Of a DNA stretch of 64,000 bases, positions 25,995-35,359 are shown in pieces. The notes under the pieces are model-generated. The model was given only the letters and a program-made list of their open reading frames with translations, had not been told where the DNA came from and did no database searches. This DNA is from Marinilabiliales bacterium (GTDB lineage Bacteria > Bacteroidota > Bacteroidia > Bacteroidales > SZUA-534). Made by a program: the position numbers and the translations under genes. Numbering within the stretch: the first letter of the stretch is position 1; each line of letters opens with the position of its first letter. Location of the stretch: NCBI GenBank assembly GCA_003512955.1, contig DOTG01000044.1, positions 124,001-188,000 of the forward strand, written 5' to 3'.

Positions 25995-28900
25995 CTATTC
26001 CATCAGGAAAAAATAGCCCTCTTTTGCCCGGACCTGGTTATCAAATGACAGTACCTCAACTTTGTACAAATAGAGCCCCGGAGGCTGTTCTCCCAAGAAA
26101 GAACCGCCATCCCATCCTTCATTTATATCACGCGATTCAAATACCAGTTTTCCTTGTTTGGTATAGACTTTAAACGATTTCAATTCCTTGATCCCCCACC
26201 CCTTCACATAGATAATATCGTTTATGCCGTCGTTGTTTGGAGTAAATGAATTTGGCAGGTTAACCGAATATTTTTCATCAACGGAAATATAAACCGAATC
26301 AACAATGCTGAAACATTGGTTTTTATCTTCAACTGTAAAAAAGTAAGTAAGGCTATGCATGGGTTTGGCAAACGGGGTTAAACAATTACCACATGTTAGT
26401 GACTCATCGGGAGACCAAAAAAAGTAATCGCCAAATTCCTGAGTGGCCTGTAATAACACCTCTTCCCCAACAATTAATGAAATGGTATCATTATTTAACA
26501 CGTTAATTAATGGTTTGGGCTGAACCTCAACCATCACGGAATCAATATTCCCGCAATTATTGGTATCGGAAACATTCACGAAAAAGGGTTGTGTGGCCAG
26601 GGGTGAAACCCACAAGAAATCAGTTAATGAATCAAGGACGGTTTGATTGGCTGACCATTTATAAGCTATTCCACCGCTGGCTTGCAGCAAAATAGTGTCG
26701 TACTGGCAGATTAACGTGTCATTTGATATTTGAATGGTTGGCAATGGATAAACGACAATATTTTTCATCAAGGAATCGTTGCAACCAATACCATTACCGA
26801 TCATAAGCTGGATTTTGTATAAACCCGGGGTTGAAAACTGATAATCGAATTCAGGTTGATTGGCGAGGTATTGTTGGTTGCTATACCAATTAATTGATGT
26901 AGCGCCGACCGACTGATTGAGGAAATGTACGGATAATGGGACACAACCAGCCGTATCGGTAGTAGAAAAATTGGTTTTCAACTCAGGAATGATAATAGAA
27001 TCACTGATTATCTTATCACAAGTACCAAAGTCATCGTTTTTAAGTAAAAGATATAAAAACTTAGTGCCTGGGGTTTGATAAGTTTTTAAAATAGTATCGG
27101 TAGTAAATATGGAACCTTCATCATCGGTCCATTCAAAAGTGTGAATGTTAAAGCTATCTGCAAAGGTTATTATTGCAGGAAGGTTCACACAAAATGAATC
27201 GGGTGCGAAAATCTGTGCGTAGGGGCCTCCAATGTTGATATAATCTGTTTTTATCATGGAATCGGTGCAGCCAATAGACGATTTTATGGTAAGCTTGACA
27301 TCAAAAATTCCAGGTTCTTTATAGGTATGAAAAGGCTGCTGAATGTTCTCCAACAAAACCTCATCGCCAAAGTCCCAAACCAAATGGTTCAAATCGGGAA
27401 TGGTAGAAATATCCTCAAACCCAATAATGGATGGGTAACAGGTGGAAAATGTATTATTGGCGATAAAATCAGCTACTGGGAGCGGTTGAATAAAGATATA
27501 ATTATCTTTAACCAAGGTAGAATCGCAACCCAAGGAATCGGTAACCATTAACGAGACCTGGTAGTAACCAGTATCTTGGTAAAAGTGTACCGGATTCGGA
27601 AGGGTATCAGACTGCCCATCACCAAAATCCCAGTAAAAGGAACGGATACTGCCTAAAGAATCACTCAGGAAAAACACGCTATCACCAAAACAGGAATTAT
27701 TCCTGATTGCCTGAAAATTGACATAAGGCTTTAACGATGTAACGGCTCCCTCTTTGGTTAATGTATCGGCACATCCCAGTACATCTTTAATAATTAAATT
27801 GACCTCGAAATTCCCTTGGCTGTTGTAAACAATTATTGGGTTTTGCTGGGTGGACGATTGACCGTCGCCAAACGACCAGTTCCAGCTAACAACCTGGGTA
27901 TCGGCCGTTGAATGATCGGTAAATGACACCTGAAACGGGGCGCACCCCTGAGTTGAACCTATGGAAAAATCTGCTTCAATGGCATTCAGATGTACCACTT
28001 TCTCAATTTCATCGAAACATTTATTGATATCGTAAACCAGAAGTTTTACCAAATGATCGCCATTGGTTTTAAATTGATGGGTTATCGGTCTTGACGAAGG
28101 GATTAGTTCTGAGGTATCGTCAAAACTCCACAGATATTTTGTTAGTTTATTGTTGTAACTAAAAAAATACTCATCCATTGAAGGCGAGGGATCGAACGTT
28201 ATCAAATTATTAACGCAATTATATTCAGGGGAATAATTAAAATCGCTGACGATATTTCGGGCAAAGACGGTTTTGTTTACTTCCAATTTGCAATCAGTTG
28301 AATTATTTTTTCCGGTAAGAACCACTTTATAATTTTCAGAGTGGTTATATGTGTGAGAACATACTAGTGTTTGGGTGGAATCATAGGTTCCATCGCCAAA
28401 ATCCCAATACCAGTTATCGGCTCCTTTTAAGTCAGTGGTAAAAGTGTATAAATACGGGTTCTCACAGGTCATCGCCTGAGTAAACGTTCCGGCAGGACCT
28501 ACTACGTACAATAAACTGTCTTCAAAATAAGTGGTGCCGGTGCATCCGTTGTAAAACACGGTTAACGAAGCACTAATGTAACCAGTATCAACAAACTGCA
28601 CCTGAGGATCCTGATTATGCGAAACCGTACCATCGCTAAAAAACCAATACCACTGATCTATTAACATACTGTCGGTAGATTGGTCGGTAAAATCCACCAT
28701 TTCCGATCCGCATACCAAAACACTGTCCTGATAACTGAATTTGGCCGTTTGGGGGCTTCCGGCTTTTATAGTGGCATAAGCATAATTTGTGCATCCCGAC
28801 TGGCTTACCGCTTTCAAGCTTGCTTGGTAAGTGCCCGGTCCGGTAAATGTATGGCTTGTTTGAAATGAAGTTGAGGTATTCTCATCATCGAAATCCCAGA

Positions 28901-30377
28901 ACCAACCTATCAAAGGATCATCGGGATTATTTGCATGGCTGTTGTTTTTAAAATCAACGGTGAGCGGGAAACACCCTTTCACTAAATTTGCATAAACCCC
29001 GGAATCGTTGGGAGAAAAAGTGACGTACGGTATATTTATATATATATTACTGTCGATAACCGCGGTATCGGTACAACCCCATTCACTTTCCACGATTAAA
29101 GTGTCGGAATAATAAGCAATATAATCTTTACGTAACTGGTGGGTCATTTCATAAACCACCACCGGGTTTTCATGACTTGAAACACCAGTATTTCCAAATC
29201 CCCAATGCCAATTAATATAATTTGCTGATAAGTTTGTATAAATTACTGTGCTAGGCAATTGGCAGATATAATGTTCATTGGACTCAAATTTTGCTGTTAC
29301 CGGATCAATATAAACAGGAATTAGAGTGGTATCGAAGCATGTATTTTGAAAGGATGAAATAACTTCTATTTCAAATGCTCCTGTGTCAACATAATTTTTT
29401 ATTGGTTCAGGAAGAACCGATGTGGTACCATCCCCAAAAATCCAACGGAAACCGGTAGCCCCTGATGTATTGTTTTGAATTTCAAGGTTCTGATTTTTGC
29501 ATAATGTGTCGTCCTGAATGATGAAATTGGGTATCAACTGCTGTATCTGAACATAACCGTAAATGGTTACCGAATCAGTGCAACCATATAAATCGGCAAC
29601 TTTCAATTGAACGGTGTAATTGTTAAAACCTGAATAAAAATGGACAGGGTTTTCAAGTTGGCTGACAGCATTGTCGCCAAAATCCCATGCAAAGTTCAAA
29701 TCGGTGGTTCCGAACGATTTATTTGAAAAAGTCACTGTCAAGGTATCAGTACAAGAAGTGGAAACCGAACTGGTAAATTTGGCTATGGGTTTCTGAGTGA
29801 CATGAATAAAATTGGATTGAGAAATATTGCTTTCGCAACCGTTGGTGTCTTTAACATAAAGCGATACATCAAAAAATCCTGTCTGTAAATAGTTATATGT
29901 TGGGCCGTTTTCGTTAGAGGAATGCCCATCGCCAAAATCCCAAACATTCATATCCAATGGGCCATCACCCAACGTGGAACTATTGATAAAAGAAATACTC
30001 AAAGGGGAACACCCTGTCCGTTCCGAAGCAGTTTCAAATGAGGCTTTGGGAGATGTAAAAACCTTGATATAATCCACGCGCAACAATGAATCGGAGTCAA
30101 CGCCATTTGAGACCACCAATTTGATTGTATATCGGCCTGATATATTAAATACTACCTGTGGGTCCTTTTCGTTGGAGTATTGATTATTCCCAAAGTCCCA
30201 GAAATAGGTTAAACCGCTTCCCTCCGACTCGTTTATAAAAGTTGCTACCAAAAAATCACAGCCTACAGAATCGTTCACTGAGAATTTGGCAATTACTTGC
30301 GCCTGAACTTTGTTTGATTGCCCAATGACAACAAGCACAAGAATAAGCAGCCAGCTATATGTATAACGCATTTTCAT
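25995..30377 (-). CDS. Giant PKD-repeat surface protein with T9SS type B (gliding-motility-type) C-terminus
   Basis: About 1460 residues from ATG 30377. The frame is open upstream to 30470, but that would overlap the PorP/SprF gene by 92 bases, and the signal peptide MRYTYSWLLILVLVVIG begins only after the chosen start. I count about fourteen PKD-like repeats (YWDFGDG-type motifs), then two Ig-like segments. The type B CTD covers the last 87 residues: LPNSFTPNNDGIND, KVYTKQGKLVFES, then GWDGG and GLYLYKVEV. Type B cargo such as SprB and related proteins uses a dedicated PorP/SprF partner, which is encoded one base upstream. It is probably a long, extended cell-surface filament or adhesin. Ligand unknown. 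Confidence 0.87.
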   Translation of the reverse strand: MKMRYTYSWLLILVLVVIGQSNKVQAQVIAKFSVNDSVGCDFLVATFINESEGSGLTYFWDFGNNQYSNEKDPQVVFNISGRYTIKLVVSNGVDSDSLLRVDYIKVFTSPKASFETASERTGCSPLSISFINSSTLGDGPLDMNVWDFGDGHSSNENGPTYNYLQTGFFDVSLYVKDTNGCESNISQSNFIHVTQKPIAKFTSSVSTSCTDTLTVTFSNKSFGTTDLNFAWDFGDNAVSQLENPVHFYSGFNNYTVQLKVADLYGCTDSVTIYGYVQIQQLIPNFIIQDDTLCKNQNLEIQNNTSGATGFRWIFGDGTTSVLPEPIKNYVDTGAFEIEVISSFQNTCFDTTLIPVYIDPVTAKFESNEHYICQLPSTVIYTNLSANYINWHWGFGNTGVSSHENPVVVYEMTHQLRKDYIAYYSDTLIVESEWGCTDTAVIDSNIYINIPYVTFSPNDSGVYANLVKGCFPLTVDFKNNSHANNPDDPLIGWFWDFDDENTSTSFQTSHTFTGPGTYQASLKAVSQSGCTNYAYATIKAGSPQTAKFSYQDSVLVCGSEMVDFTDQSTDSMLIDQWYWFFSDGTVSHNQDPQVQFVDTGYISASLTVFYNGCTGTTYFEDSLLYVVGPAGTFTQAMTCENPYLYTFTTDLKGADNWYWDFGDGTYDSTQTLVCSHTYNHSENYKVVLTGKNNSTDCKLEVNKTVFARNIVSDFNYSPEYNCVNNLITFDPSPSMDEYFFSYNNKLTKYLWSFDDTSELIPSSRPITHQFKTNGDHLVKLLVYDINKCFDEIEKVVHLNAIEADFSIGSTQGCAPFQVSFTDHSTADTQVVSWNWSFGDGQSSTQQNPIIVYNSQGNFEVNLIIKDVLGCADTLTKEGAVTSLKPYVNFQAIRNNSCFGDSVFFLSDSLGSIRSFYWDFGDGQSDTLPNPVHFYQDTGYYQVSLMVTDSLGCDSTLVKDNYIFIQPLPVADFIANNTFSTCYPSIIGFEDISTIPDLNHLVWDFGDEVLLENIQQPFHTYKEPGIFDVKLTIKSSIGCTDSMIKTDYINIGGPYAQIFAPDSFCVNLPAIITFADSFNIHTFEWTDDEGSIFTTDTILKTYQTPGTKFLYLLLKNDDFGTCDKIISDSIIIPELKTNFSTTDTAGCVPLSVHFLNQSVGATSINWYSNQQYLANQPEFDYQFSTPGLYKIQLMIGNGIGCNDSLMKNIVVYPLPTIQISNDTLICQYDTILLQASGGIAYKWSANQTVLDSLTDFLWVSPLATQPFFVNVSDTNNCGNIDSVMVEVQPKPLINVLNNDTISLIVGEEVLLQATQEFGDYFFWSPDESLTCGNCLTPFAKPMHSLTYFFTVEDKNQCFSIVDSVYISVDEKYSVNLPNSFTPNNDGINDIIYVKGWGIKELKSFKVYTKQGKLVFESRDINEGWDGGSFLGEQPPGLYLYKVEVLSFDNQVRAKEGYFFLME

Positions 30378-30378
30378 G

Positions 30379-31428
30379 TTATAAAACCTTGCATGGAAGC
30401 GCAAACTTCCTATCATATTCATAAATCCCCCGGTACTGCAAAGAAAATTCAAAGGTGTTGTAGGTAGCAACCTTTTTACCCCCGCTCAAAAAATTGAATG
30501 AATAACCTACCCCAACGGATAGTTTTTTCAGATTGACTCCTAAATTAAAAATAATATCGTTTGGATATTTCTTACTGCGGAAAGCCCATTGGTTTCCAAC
30601 AAAAACAGAATTCATCAGAAACCTGGAATGGCTGAACCGATGCGTCAGGATACCACTGAACATAAACTCATTTAAAAGTTCGGAAGAGCTATTGAGAAGG
30701 TCGCATTGAATTTGATCCAAACCGGTGAGATGGTACGTAGTATTGAATGAGACCAGATAGGTACGGTAAAACCAGTAAGGTTCGTGAAAAACAGAAACAT
30801 CCGGTTGGTTCATATTCCGTAATGCAAACTGAATGGTCGATTGAAAGTTCTGGTAGAATTTGGTCCAACTACCGCCAAAGTTCAGGCTGTAAGCATTCTG
30901 GCTCTCAAACGGGATGAACGTTTCAAAAGTTGGTATATCTGGATTAAAACCGCCTAAATTCCGGTCGTATTGGTCAGGATTGACAACCGAACCTGCATCA
31001 AAATGGCTGTTAAACAATCCGGGTTGTATCCCCACTAAAAACTGATTATTACGGTAAACTTTCCGGTACGAAAAGGTTAAAAACATTTTTTGGTCAATAA
31101 GCGGGCTACCCGTTAATCGGCTGAAATAATAGGTACCTCCTACTGAAAATCTATCCGGACCATCCATTAGCTTATAATCACCCGACACAAGAACCGAACG
31201 GAATGGCTGTTTTTTTAATACTTCCTTAGTATTGATGTAGTTGCCGGCCAAAAACTTATAATTGTGGTTACCTACATTTTGCGGAAAAAGGTAAAACCCC
31301 TCTTGCGGAAAAGACAAAAATTCTACCAATTGGGGAAATGTAGTTACAGGACATAGAATGAAAAACACTCTAAAAATAAACGTCCTAACATTTATTGATA
31401 TAAAAAGCCATCCTTTGATACATTTCAT
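30379..31428 (-). CDS. PorP/SprF-family outer-membrane protein, T9SS partner of the PKD cargo
   Basis: A 349-residue beta-barrel-type protein. The N-terminus is hydrophobic and is followed by a NYINTKEVLKKQPFRSVLVSGDY region, VGIQPGLFNSHFD, and alternating barrel strands to the end, as in the PorP/SprF family. In gliding Bacteroidota, SprF-like proteins are needed for secretion or surface attachment of type B CTD cargo and are encoded next to it. Here the cargo ATG follows the stop by a single base. It is the first gene of a two-gene operon divergent from a PorE-like OmpA gene. The signal peptide is longer and more basic than usual, so an internal start (for example near residue 13-20) cannot be excluded. 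Confidence 0.8.
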   Translation of the reverse strand: MKCIKGWLFISINVRTFIFRVFFILCPVTTFPQLVEFLSFPQEGFYLFPQNVGNHNYKFLAGNYINTKEVLKKQPFRSVLVSGDYKLMDGPDRFSVGGTYYFSRLTGSPLIDQKMFLTFSYRKVYRNNQFLVGIQPGLFNSHFDAGSVVNPDQYDRNLGGFNPDIPTFETFIPFESQNAYSLNFGGSWTKFYQNFQSTIQFALRNMNQPDVSVFHEPYWFYRTYLVSFNTTYHLTGLDQIQCDLLNSSSELLNEFMFSGILTHRFSHSRFLMNSVFVGNQWAFRSKKYPNDIIFNLGVNLKKLSVGVGYSFNFLSGGKKVATYNTFEFSLQYRGIYEYDRKFALPCKVL

Positions 31429-31596
31429 GGTTACCTGGTATTCAATGATACGAAAGCCTTTCTTAAGTGTATGATGTTCCCATTAATTGGAAACGAATCC
31501 GTTATCAATTATTAAATTTAAACTTTTTAATAACATATATCAACTTATTTTGGTATCTTTCTTTAGATAACAATATTTACTTTAAAAAAAAGCAAG

Positions 31597-33651
31597 TTGA
31601 GGATACGTTTTACACTAATAATCATTTTGACTTTCTTCACTTTTTCACTTTTTGCCCAGGAAAAACCAATTGAGGCAACAATGAAAACCAGGAGAATGGC
31701 AGAAAGTGCCGAATTAGAGGGCAACCTTTATGCTGCCATTTATTATTACGAAACCTTACATCGCTCTAAACCTCATCATTCACGGACTGTCTATAAGTTA
31801 GCCGGGCTCTATAGCGAAGTCAAGGAATTTTCAAAAGCTAAGGATTTGTATCATCTGCTGTTGAACCAGAAAAAGAAAAACAATGAATTATACTACCGGC
31901 TGGCCATATCGTATAAGCAATTGGGAATGTATGATTCTTGCCTGTTTTTTCTAAACAAATGCGATAAAAAACAATTATCGCCTGAATTAAAAAAGAAATT
32001 TCCGATAGAACTGGAAGGTGCACAACTTGGAAAAGACCAACCCAAAGAAACGGATGTGGTAACCATCAAACATCTTGAAGCACCTATCAACACTCCAAAC
32101 ATGGAATATGCGCCATCATTTATGAATGATTCCACCATTTTCTATTCGTCCGTTGTGGAGCTCGACGGATCGGCATCCTCCAAAGTGTATGGACAAATAT
32201 TTATGGCATCTTATGAAAACAGCCTATGGAGAAAAAGCAACGATTTACCCGTCCAAGGCCTTACGGATAATTTGTATTTGGGTAATGGATGCCTTTCGAT
32301 GGACGGTAAAAGGTATTATTTTACACAGTGCTTTGTAAATTGGCAAAACAAAACCATCTGCCAGCTCTATTATTCTAAACTTGTGAATGGTAATTTTTCC
32401 GAACCCATTAAAATTGAAAACGGTGTAAACGATCTTTATTTTACCACCACACAACCAACCGTGGGTTCTACCTATAACCCCGATTTAGAAATAATTTATT
32501 TTGCCTCGGATCGGCCCAATGGTATCGGGGGTACTGATATTTGGTTCACCGTGTATAATACGAAAAAAAACACTTTTAATGCTCCATTAAATGCCGGGTC
32601 CAAAATCAATACCCCCTGGAACGAAGCTACCCCATTTTACATTCCCGAAACCAAGACTTTATATTTCAGTACCGACGGCCGGGCCGGATTTGGAGGTTTT
32701 GATGTTTTTAAATCGACAGGTGAATTAAAAAGCTGGTTTAAACCAAAAAATGTGGGAAATTATGTAAACAGCAATGCCGATGAATTACATTATATTTTAA
32801 ATAGCCGGCAGAATGCAGGATTCTTCACATCGAACCGTAAAGGCAGCTACAACATTTATAACGAATTCTGCTGCTACGACTTGTATTTCTTCCAGTTTAA
32901 AAATCCGGAGAATATTAACCTGAAAGGGAAGTTGCTGGTTTCGTTAAATCCCAAAATTGAGGAACTGCTGAAATACGGGGTAGAGTTCCGCGATTCACTC
33001 AAAACAGAGAAGTATTTAAACAAAGCAGTGGTTTCGCTTTACCTAAAGGATAATGAAAACAACGATTCTTTGTTTATCCGCAGCGACACAACCAACAATA
33101 TGGGTAGTTTCAATTTTGTAGTGGAACGGAACCAGGCGTATTCGGTATTGATTCATGATAAAGATGAGTACAAAGGAAAAATGGATGTTGTGACAGCCGA
33201 TACCCTCAAAAACCTTACGAATGACATTATTCTCGATTCAAAAGAAATTGAGACATTACCTGAAGTCCCGCTAATAATTAAGAATATTTATTATGAATCG
33301 GGGAAAAGCGACCTCACCAGGCCGGCAAAACATCGGCTCGATTCTACCCTTGTGGCTTTAATGAAAGGCATTGAAGATATTGCCATTGAAATAAGTTCGT
33401 TTACCGATGACGTAGGCGATGCCACCTATAACAAAAAACTTGCTGAGCAACGGGCACAAAAAGTATTGGATTACTTAGTGGTTGAGGGAATTGATTCCGA
33501 AAGACTGGTAGCAAAAGGCTACGGCGAAGAATTCCCGATTGCGCCAAACAAAAACCCTGACGGGTCTGATAATCCGCAGGGCCGTGAAAAAAACCGCAGA
33601 ACAGAATTTAAAATCTTAGGCAAATACAAACAATCCGCAATCCGTTTCTAG
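31597..33651 (+). CDS. PorE-like protein: TPR, beta-propeller, regulatory domain and OmpA peptidoglycan-binding domain
   Basis: A 684-residue protein read from a TTG start. The first ATG (31681) would remove the obvious signal peptide ending LFAQEK, so TTG is preferred. A TPR-like helical segment (about 30-135) is followed by a PD40/WD40-like beta-propeller (about 150-425, with NGIGGTDIW and GFGGFDVF blade motifs), a carboxypeptidase regulatory-like domain (about 430-545) and an OmpA C-terminal domain (from about 563, with DDVGDATYNKKLAEQRAQKV). This order matches PorE, which ties the type IX machinery to peptidoglycan. It lacks the lipobox usual for PorE. It is divergent from the PorP/SprF-cargo pair and may be its accessory rather than the core PorE. 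Confidence 0.8.
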   Translation: MRIRFTLIIILTFFTFSLFAQEKPIEATMKTRRMAESAELEGNLYAAIYYYETLHRSKPHHSRTVYKLAGLYSEVKEFSKAKDLYHLLLNQKKKNNELYYRLAISYKQLGMYDSCLFFLNKCDKKQLSPELKKKFPIELEGAQLGKDQPKETDVVTIKHLEAPINTPNMEYAPSFMNDSTIFYSSVVELDGSASSKVYGQIFMASYENSLWRKSNDLPVQGLTDNLYLGNGCLSMDGKRYYFTQCFVNWQNKTICQLYYSKLVNGNFSEPIKIENGVNDLYFTTTQPTVGSTYNPDLEIIYFASDRPNGIGGTDIWFTVYNTKKNTFNAPLNAGSKINTPWNEATPFYIPETKTLYFSTDGRAGFGGFDVFKSTGELKSWFKPKNVGNYVNSNADELHYILNSRQNAGFFTSNRKGSYNIYNEFCCYDLYFFQFKNPENINLKGKLLVSLNPKIEELLKYGVEFRDSLKTEKYLNKAVVSLYLKDNENNDSLFIRSDTTNNMGSFNFVVERNQAYSVLIHDKDEYKGKMDVVTADTLKNLTNDIILDSKEIETLPEVPLIIKNIYYESGKSDLTRPAKHRLDSTLVALMKGIEDIAIEISSFTDDVGDATYNKKLAEQRAQKVLDYLVVEGIDSERLVAKGYGEEFPIAPNKNPDGSDNPQGREKNRRTEFKILGKYKQSAIRF

Positions 33652-33671
33652 TGCCATGTCAACTATAAAAA

Positions 33672-33700
33672 GCCGGGTAATATTCACCCGGCGACTTTTT
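33672..33700 (+). terminator. Terminator of the PorE-like gene
   Basis: GCCGGGT (33672-33678) pairs with ACCCGGC (33686-33692), followed within three bases by five T. Confidence 0.75.
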
Positions 33701-33784
33701 GATTATAGCATTATGCCTTATATTCTCGCCTGGAGCCACCGGGTGAATTGATGCAAACGCATGCTTGACTTGACACCATGTTAT

Positions 33785-34273
33785 TTACTTTTCAAATCCG
33801 GTATCACTCCTTTTATTATACTCAATAAGCACACCCACGCAACCAAAGAGTTCATCGTATTCAGCACTCTCGCTGGCAACATCCCCTTCGGGTACAACTA
33901 CTTCAATTAAAAGGTTTTTTGATTTTTCCACATAAAATATCTTTTCCAGGAATCCCTCTTCATCTGTTGAGCTGTCAAATAAAATATTGCGGTTGGTGTT
34001 ATCTTCCCTGATTCTAAAATAAATACCTGTCAATTTTTTATCGGCACATAAACTTATCCGATACTCAAAACCTTCATAACACACCAATTTGAATATTGAA
34101 GTCTGTCCCTTTTCAAAAACAGCGTTTTTTGATTGGCCACTATATTTAAAATTAAAACCATACGCCTCACAATTGCTTTGATGGTAGTTTTTACACTTTC
34201 CCTGGGAAAAGGTGGGGCTGCTTATTAAAACCAACACTATTACAGTCCAAATAAGTTGATAAATAGTTTTCAT
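33785..34273 (-). CDS. Small secreted protein of unknown function
   Basis: A 162-residue protein with a clear signal peptide (about 1-23, cut near FSQGK). The mature part has five cysteines (in KCKNYHQSNC, VCYEGF, LCADK and FGCVGV), which suggests disulfide bonding in the periplasm or outside, and is rich in beta-strand-like segments. I recognise a similar pattern (SGQSKNAVFEKGQTS) as a conserved hypothetical of Bacteroidota, but not its function. It lies 8 bases after the lipoprotein gene on the same strand, so the two are an operon and possibly a functional pair. Confidence 0.7.
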   Translation of the reverse strand: MKTIYQLIWTVIVLVLISSPTFSQGKCKNYHQSNCEAYGFNFKYSGQSKNAVFEKGQTSIFKLVCYEGFEYRISLCADKKLTGIYFRIREDNTNRNILFDSSTDEEGFLEKIFYVEKSKNLLIEVVVPEGDVASESAEYDELFGCVGVLIEYNKRSDTGFEK

Positions 34274-34281
34274 AACTGTTA

Positions 34282-35178
34282 TTATTTTATGAAGTTGTTC
34301 CGTGTATTATTAACGGTCTCTTTTAATTTATTGAATTGCTCCTGTGTAATATGCAGATCTGTGCCACCCGTGATTGCAAGTGCTTTGTCATCACTTTTGG
34401 TATCTGATGGGGCAATGGGCTTTTCTTCTATCGCATCAAATAGGTCTTTAATCTCTTTAAGGTATGGTAGCGTTTCTGATACCATTTTATCCTTTTGATA
34501 GGCACTGGCAAATTCGTAAAGGTTATTGATGGCAAATTTTTGATCTAAAACCTTATTCAACATTTCGTCGTTCGAATCAAATGTAACGACATACGACAGC
34601 AATAAATAGAGGCATTCCACATAGGCACCCATTGAAACCAAAGCCGATATATTTTCTTGTTCCGTTTCCGACAGATAATCAACAATGCTTTGATAGGCCT
34701 GCCCTGAAATAACAACCAATGAATCAACATTATCTAAATTCTCTTGTATCCTATTATACAGCGATTCGCTGAAAGCTTCTGAAATCTTTAGCTGAACAGT
34801 TAATTTATGGATAACTTCAAAATACGCTAAGGAATTTTCTTGCTGATTAAACAGGGTGATGTACGCCAAATCGGAGATATACACTCCCAGATTAAGTGAT
34901 TGATCGGTGAGGTTTAAATAGTTTCTCCCGTTACTGACCGGGTTTAAAATAGCAGGGTCAAACTCCAGTTTTGATGCCTCAATGTATGCAAAAACCTCTT
35001 CGGGTGAGGGGAAACTATAGAAAATCTTATCTTTAATTTCCGAAGGATCTCCTGTTGTAGCAAGTTCCTTTAAAGTTGACCCCGATGAATCCCCCTTTGT
35101 ATTTGAAGAATTGGAACAGGAATAATAAATTGGTGGAATACACAAAAGCATCAATAGTGCCGTTTTTAATGTTTTCAT
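34282..35178 (-). CDS. Putative lipoprotein of unknown function
   Basis: A 298-residue protein with a hydrophobic N-terminus ending IYYSC (Cys21). This is an imperfect lipobox, so lipid attachment is likely but not certain. The mature part is almost entirely alpha-helical and acidic. It carries a FYSFPSPEEVFAYIE motif near residue 53 and NLGVYISDLAYITLF near 96, which I recall from conserved hypothetical proteins of marine Bacteroidota. No enzyme motif is visible. It is the first gene of a pair with the small secreted protein downstream (8-base gap). Confidence 0.7.
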   Translation of the reverse strand: MKTLKTALLMLLCIPPIYYSCSNSSNTKGDSSGSTLKELATTGDPSEIKDKIFYSFPSPEEVFAYIEASKLEFDPAILNPVSNGRNYLNLTDQSLNLGVYISDLAYITLFNQQENSLAYFEVIHKLTVQLKISEAFSESLYNRIQENLDNVDSLVVISGQAYQSIVDYLSETEQENISALVSMGAYVECLYLLLSYVVTFDSNDEMLNKVLDQKFAINNLYEFASAYQKDKMVSETLPYLKEIKDLFDAIEEKPIAPSDTKSDDKALAITGGTDLHITQEQFNKLKETVNNTRNNFIK

Positions 35179-35359
35179 AGTTCTTTTTTTGTTAAATTAC
35201 AGGTATTAAAAAAATACAAATTATTTTATGATGCAGAGATACACGTACGTTTAACTTTAGTCGCATTGAACTTTAATGTGTTATAAGTAAAAATAAGAAT
35301 AAATTTAAAAAAATGTTCATAAAAAGTTACATGTTTCATCCTAACCGAAAGAATCTTTT

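Noticed and set aside
30378..30470. 31-codon N-terminal extension of the PKD-repeat protein
   Set aside because: It overlaps the end of the PorP/SprF gene and would bury the signal peptide; the ATG at 30377 follows that stop by one base.
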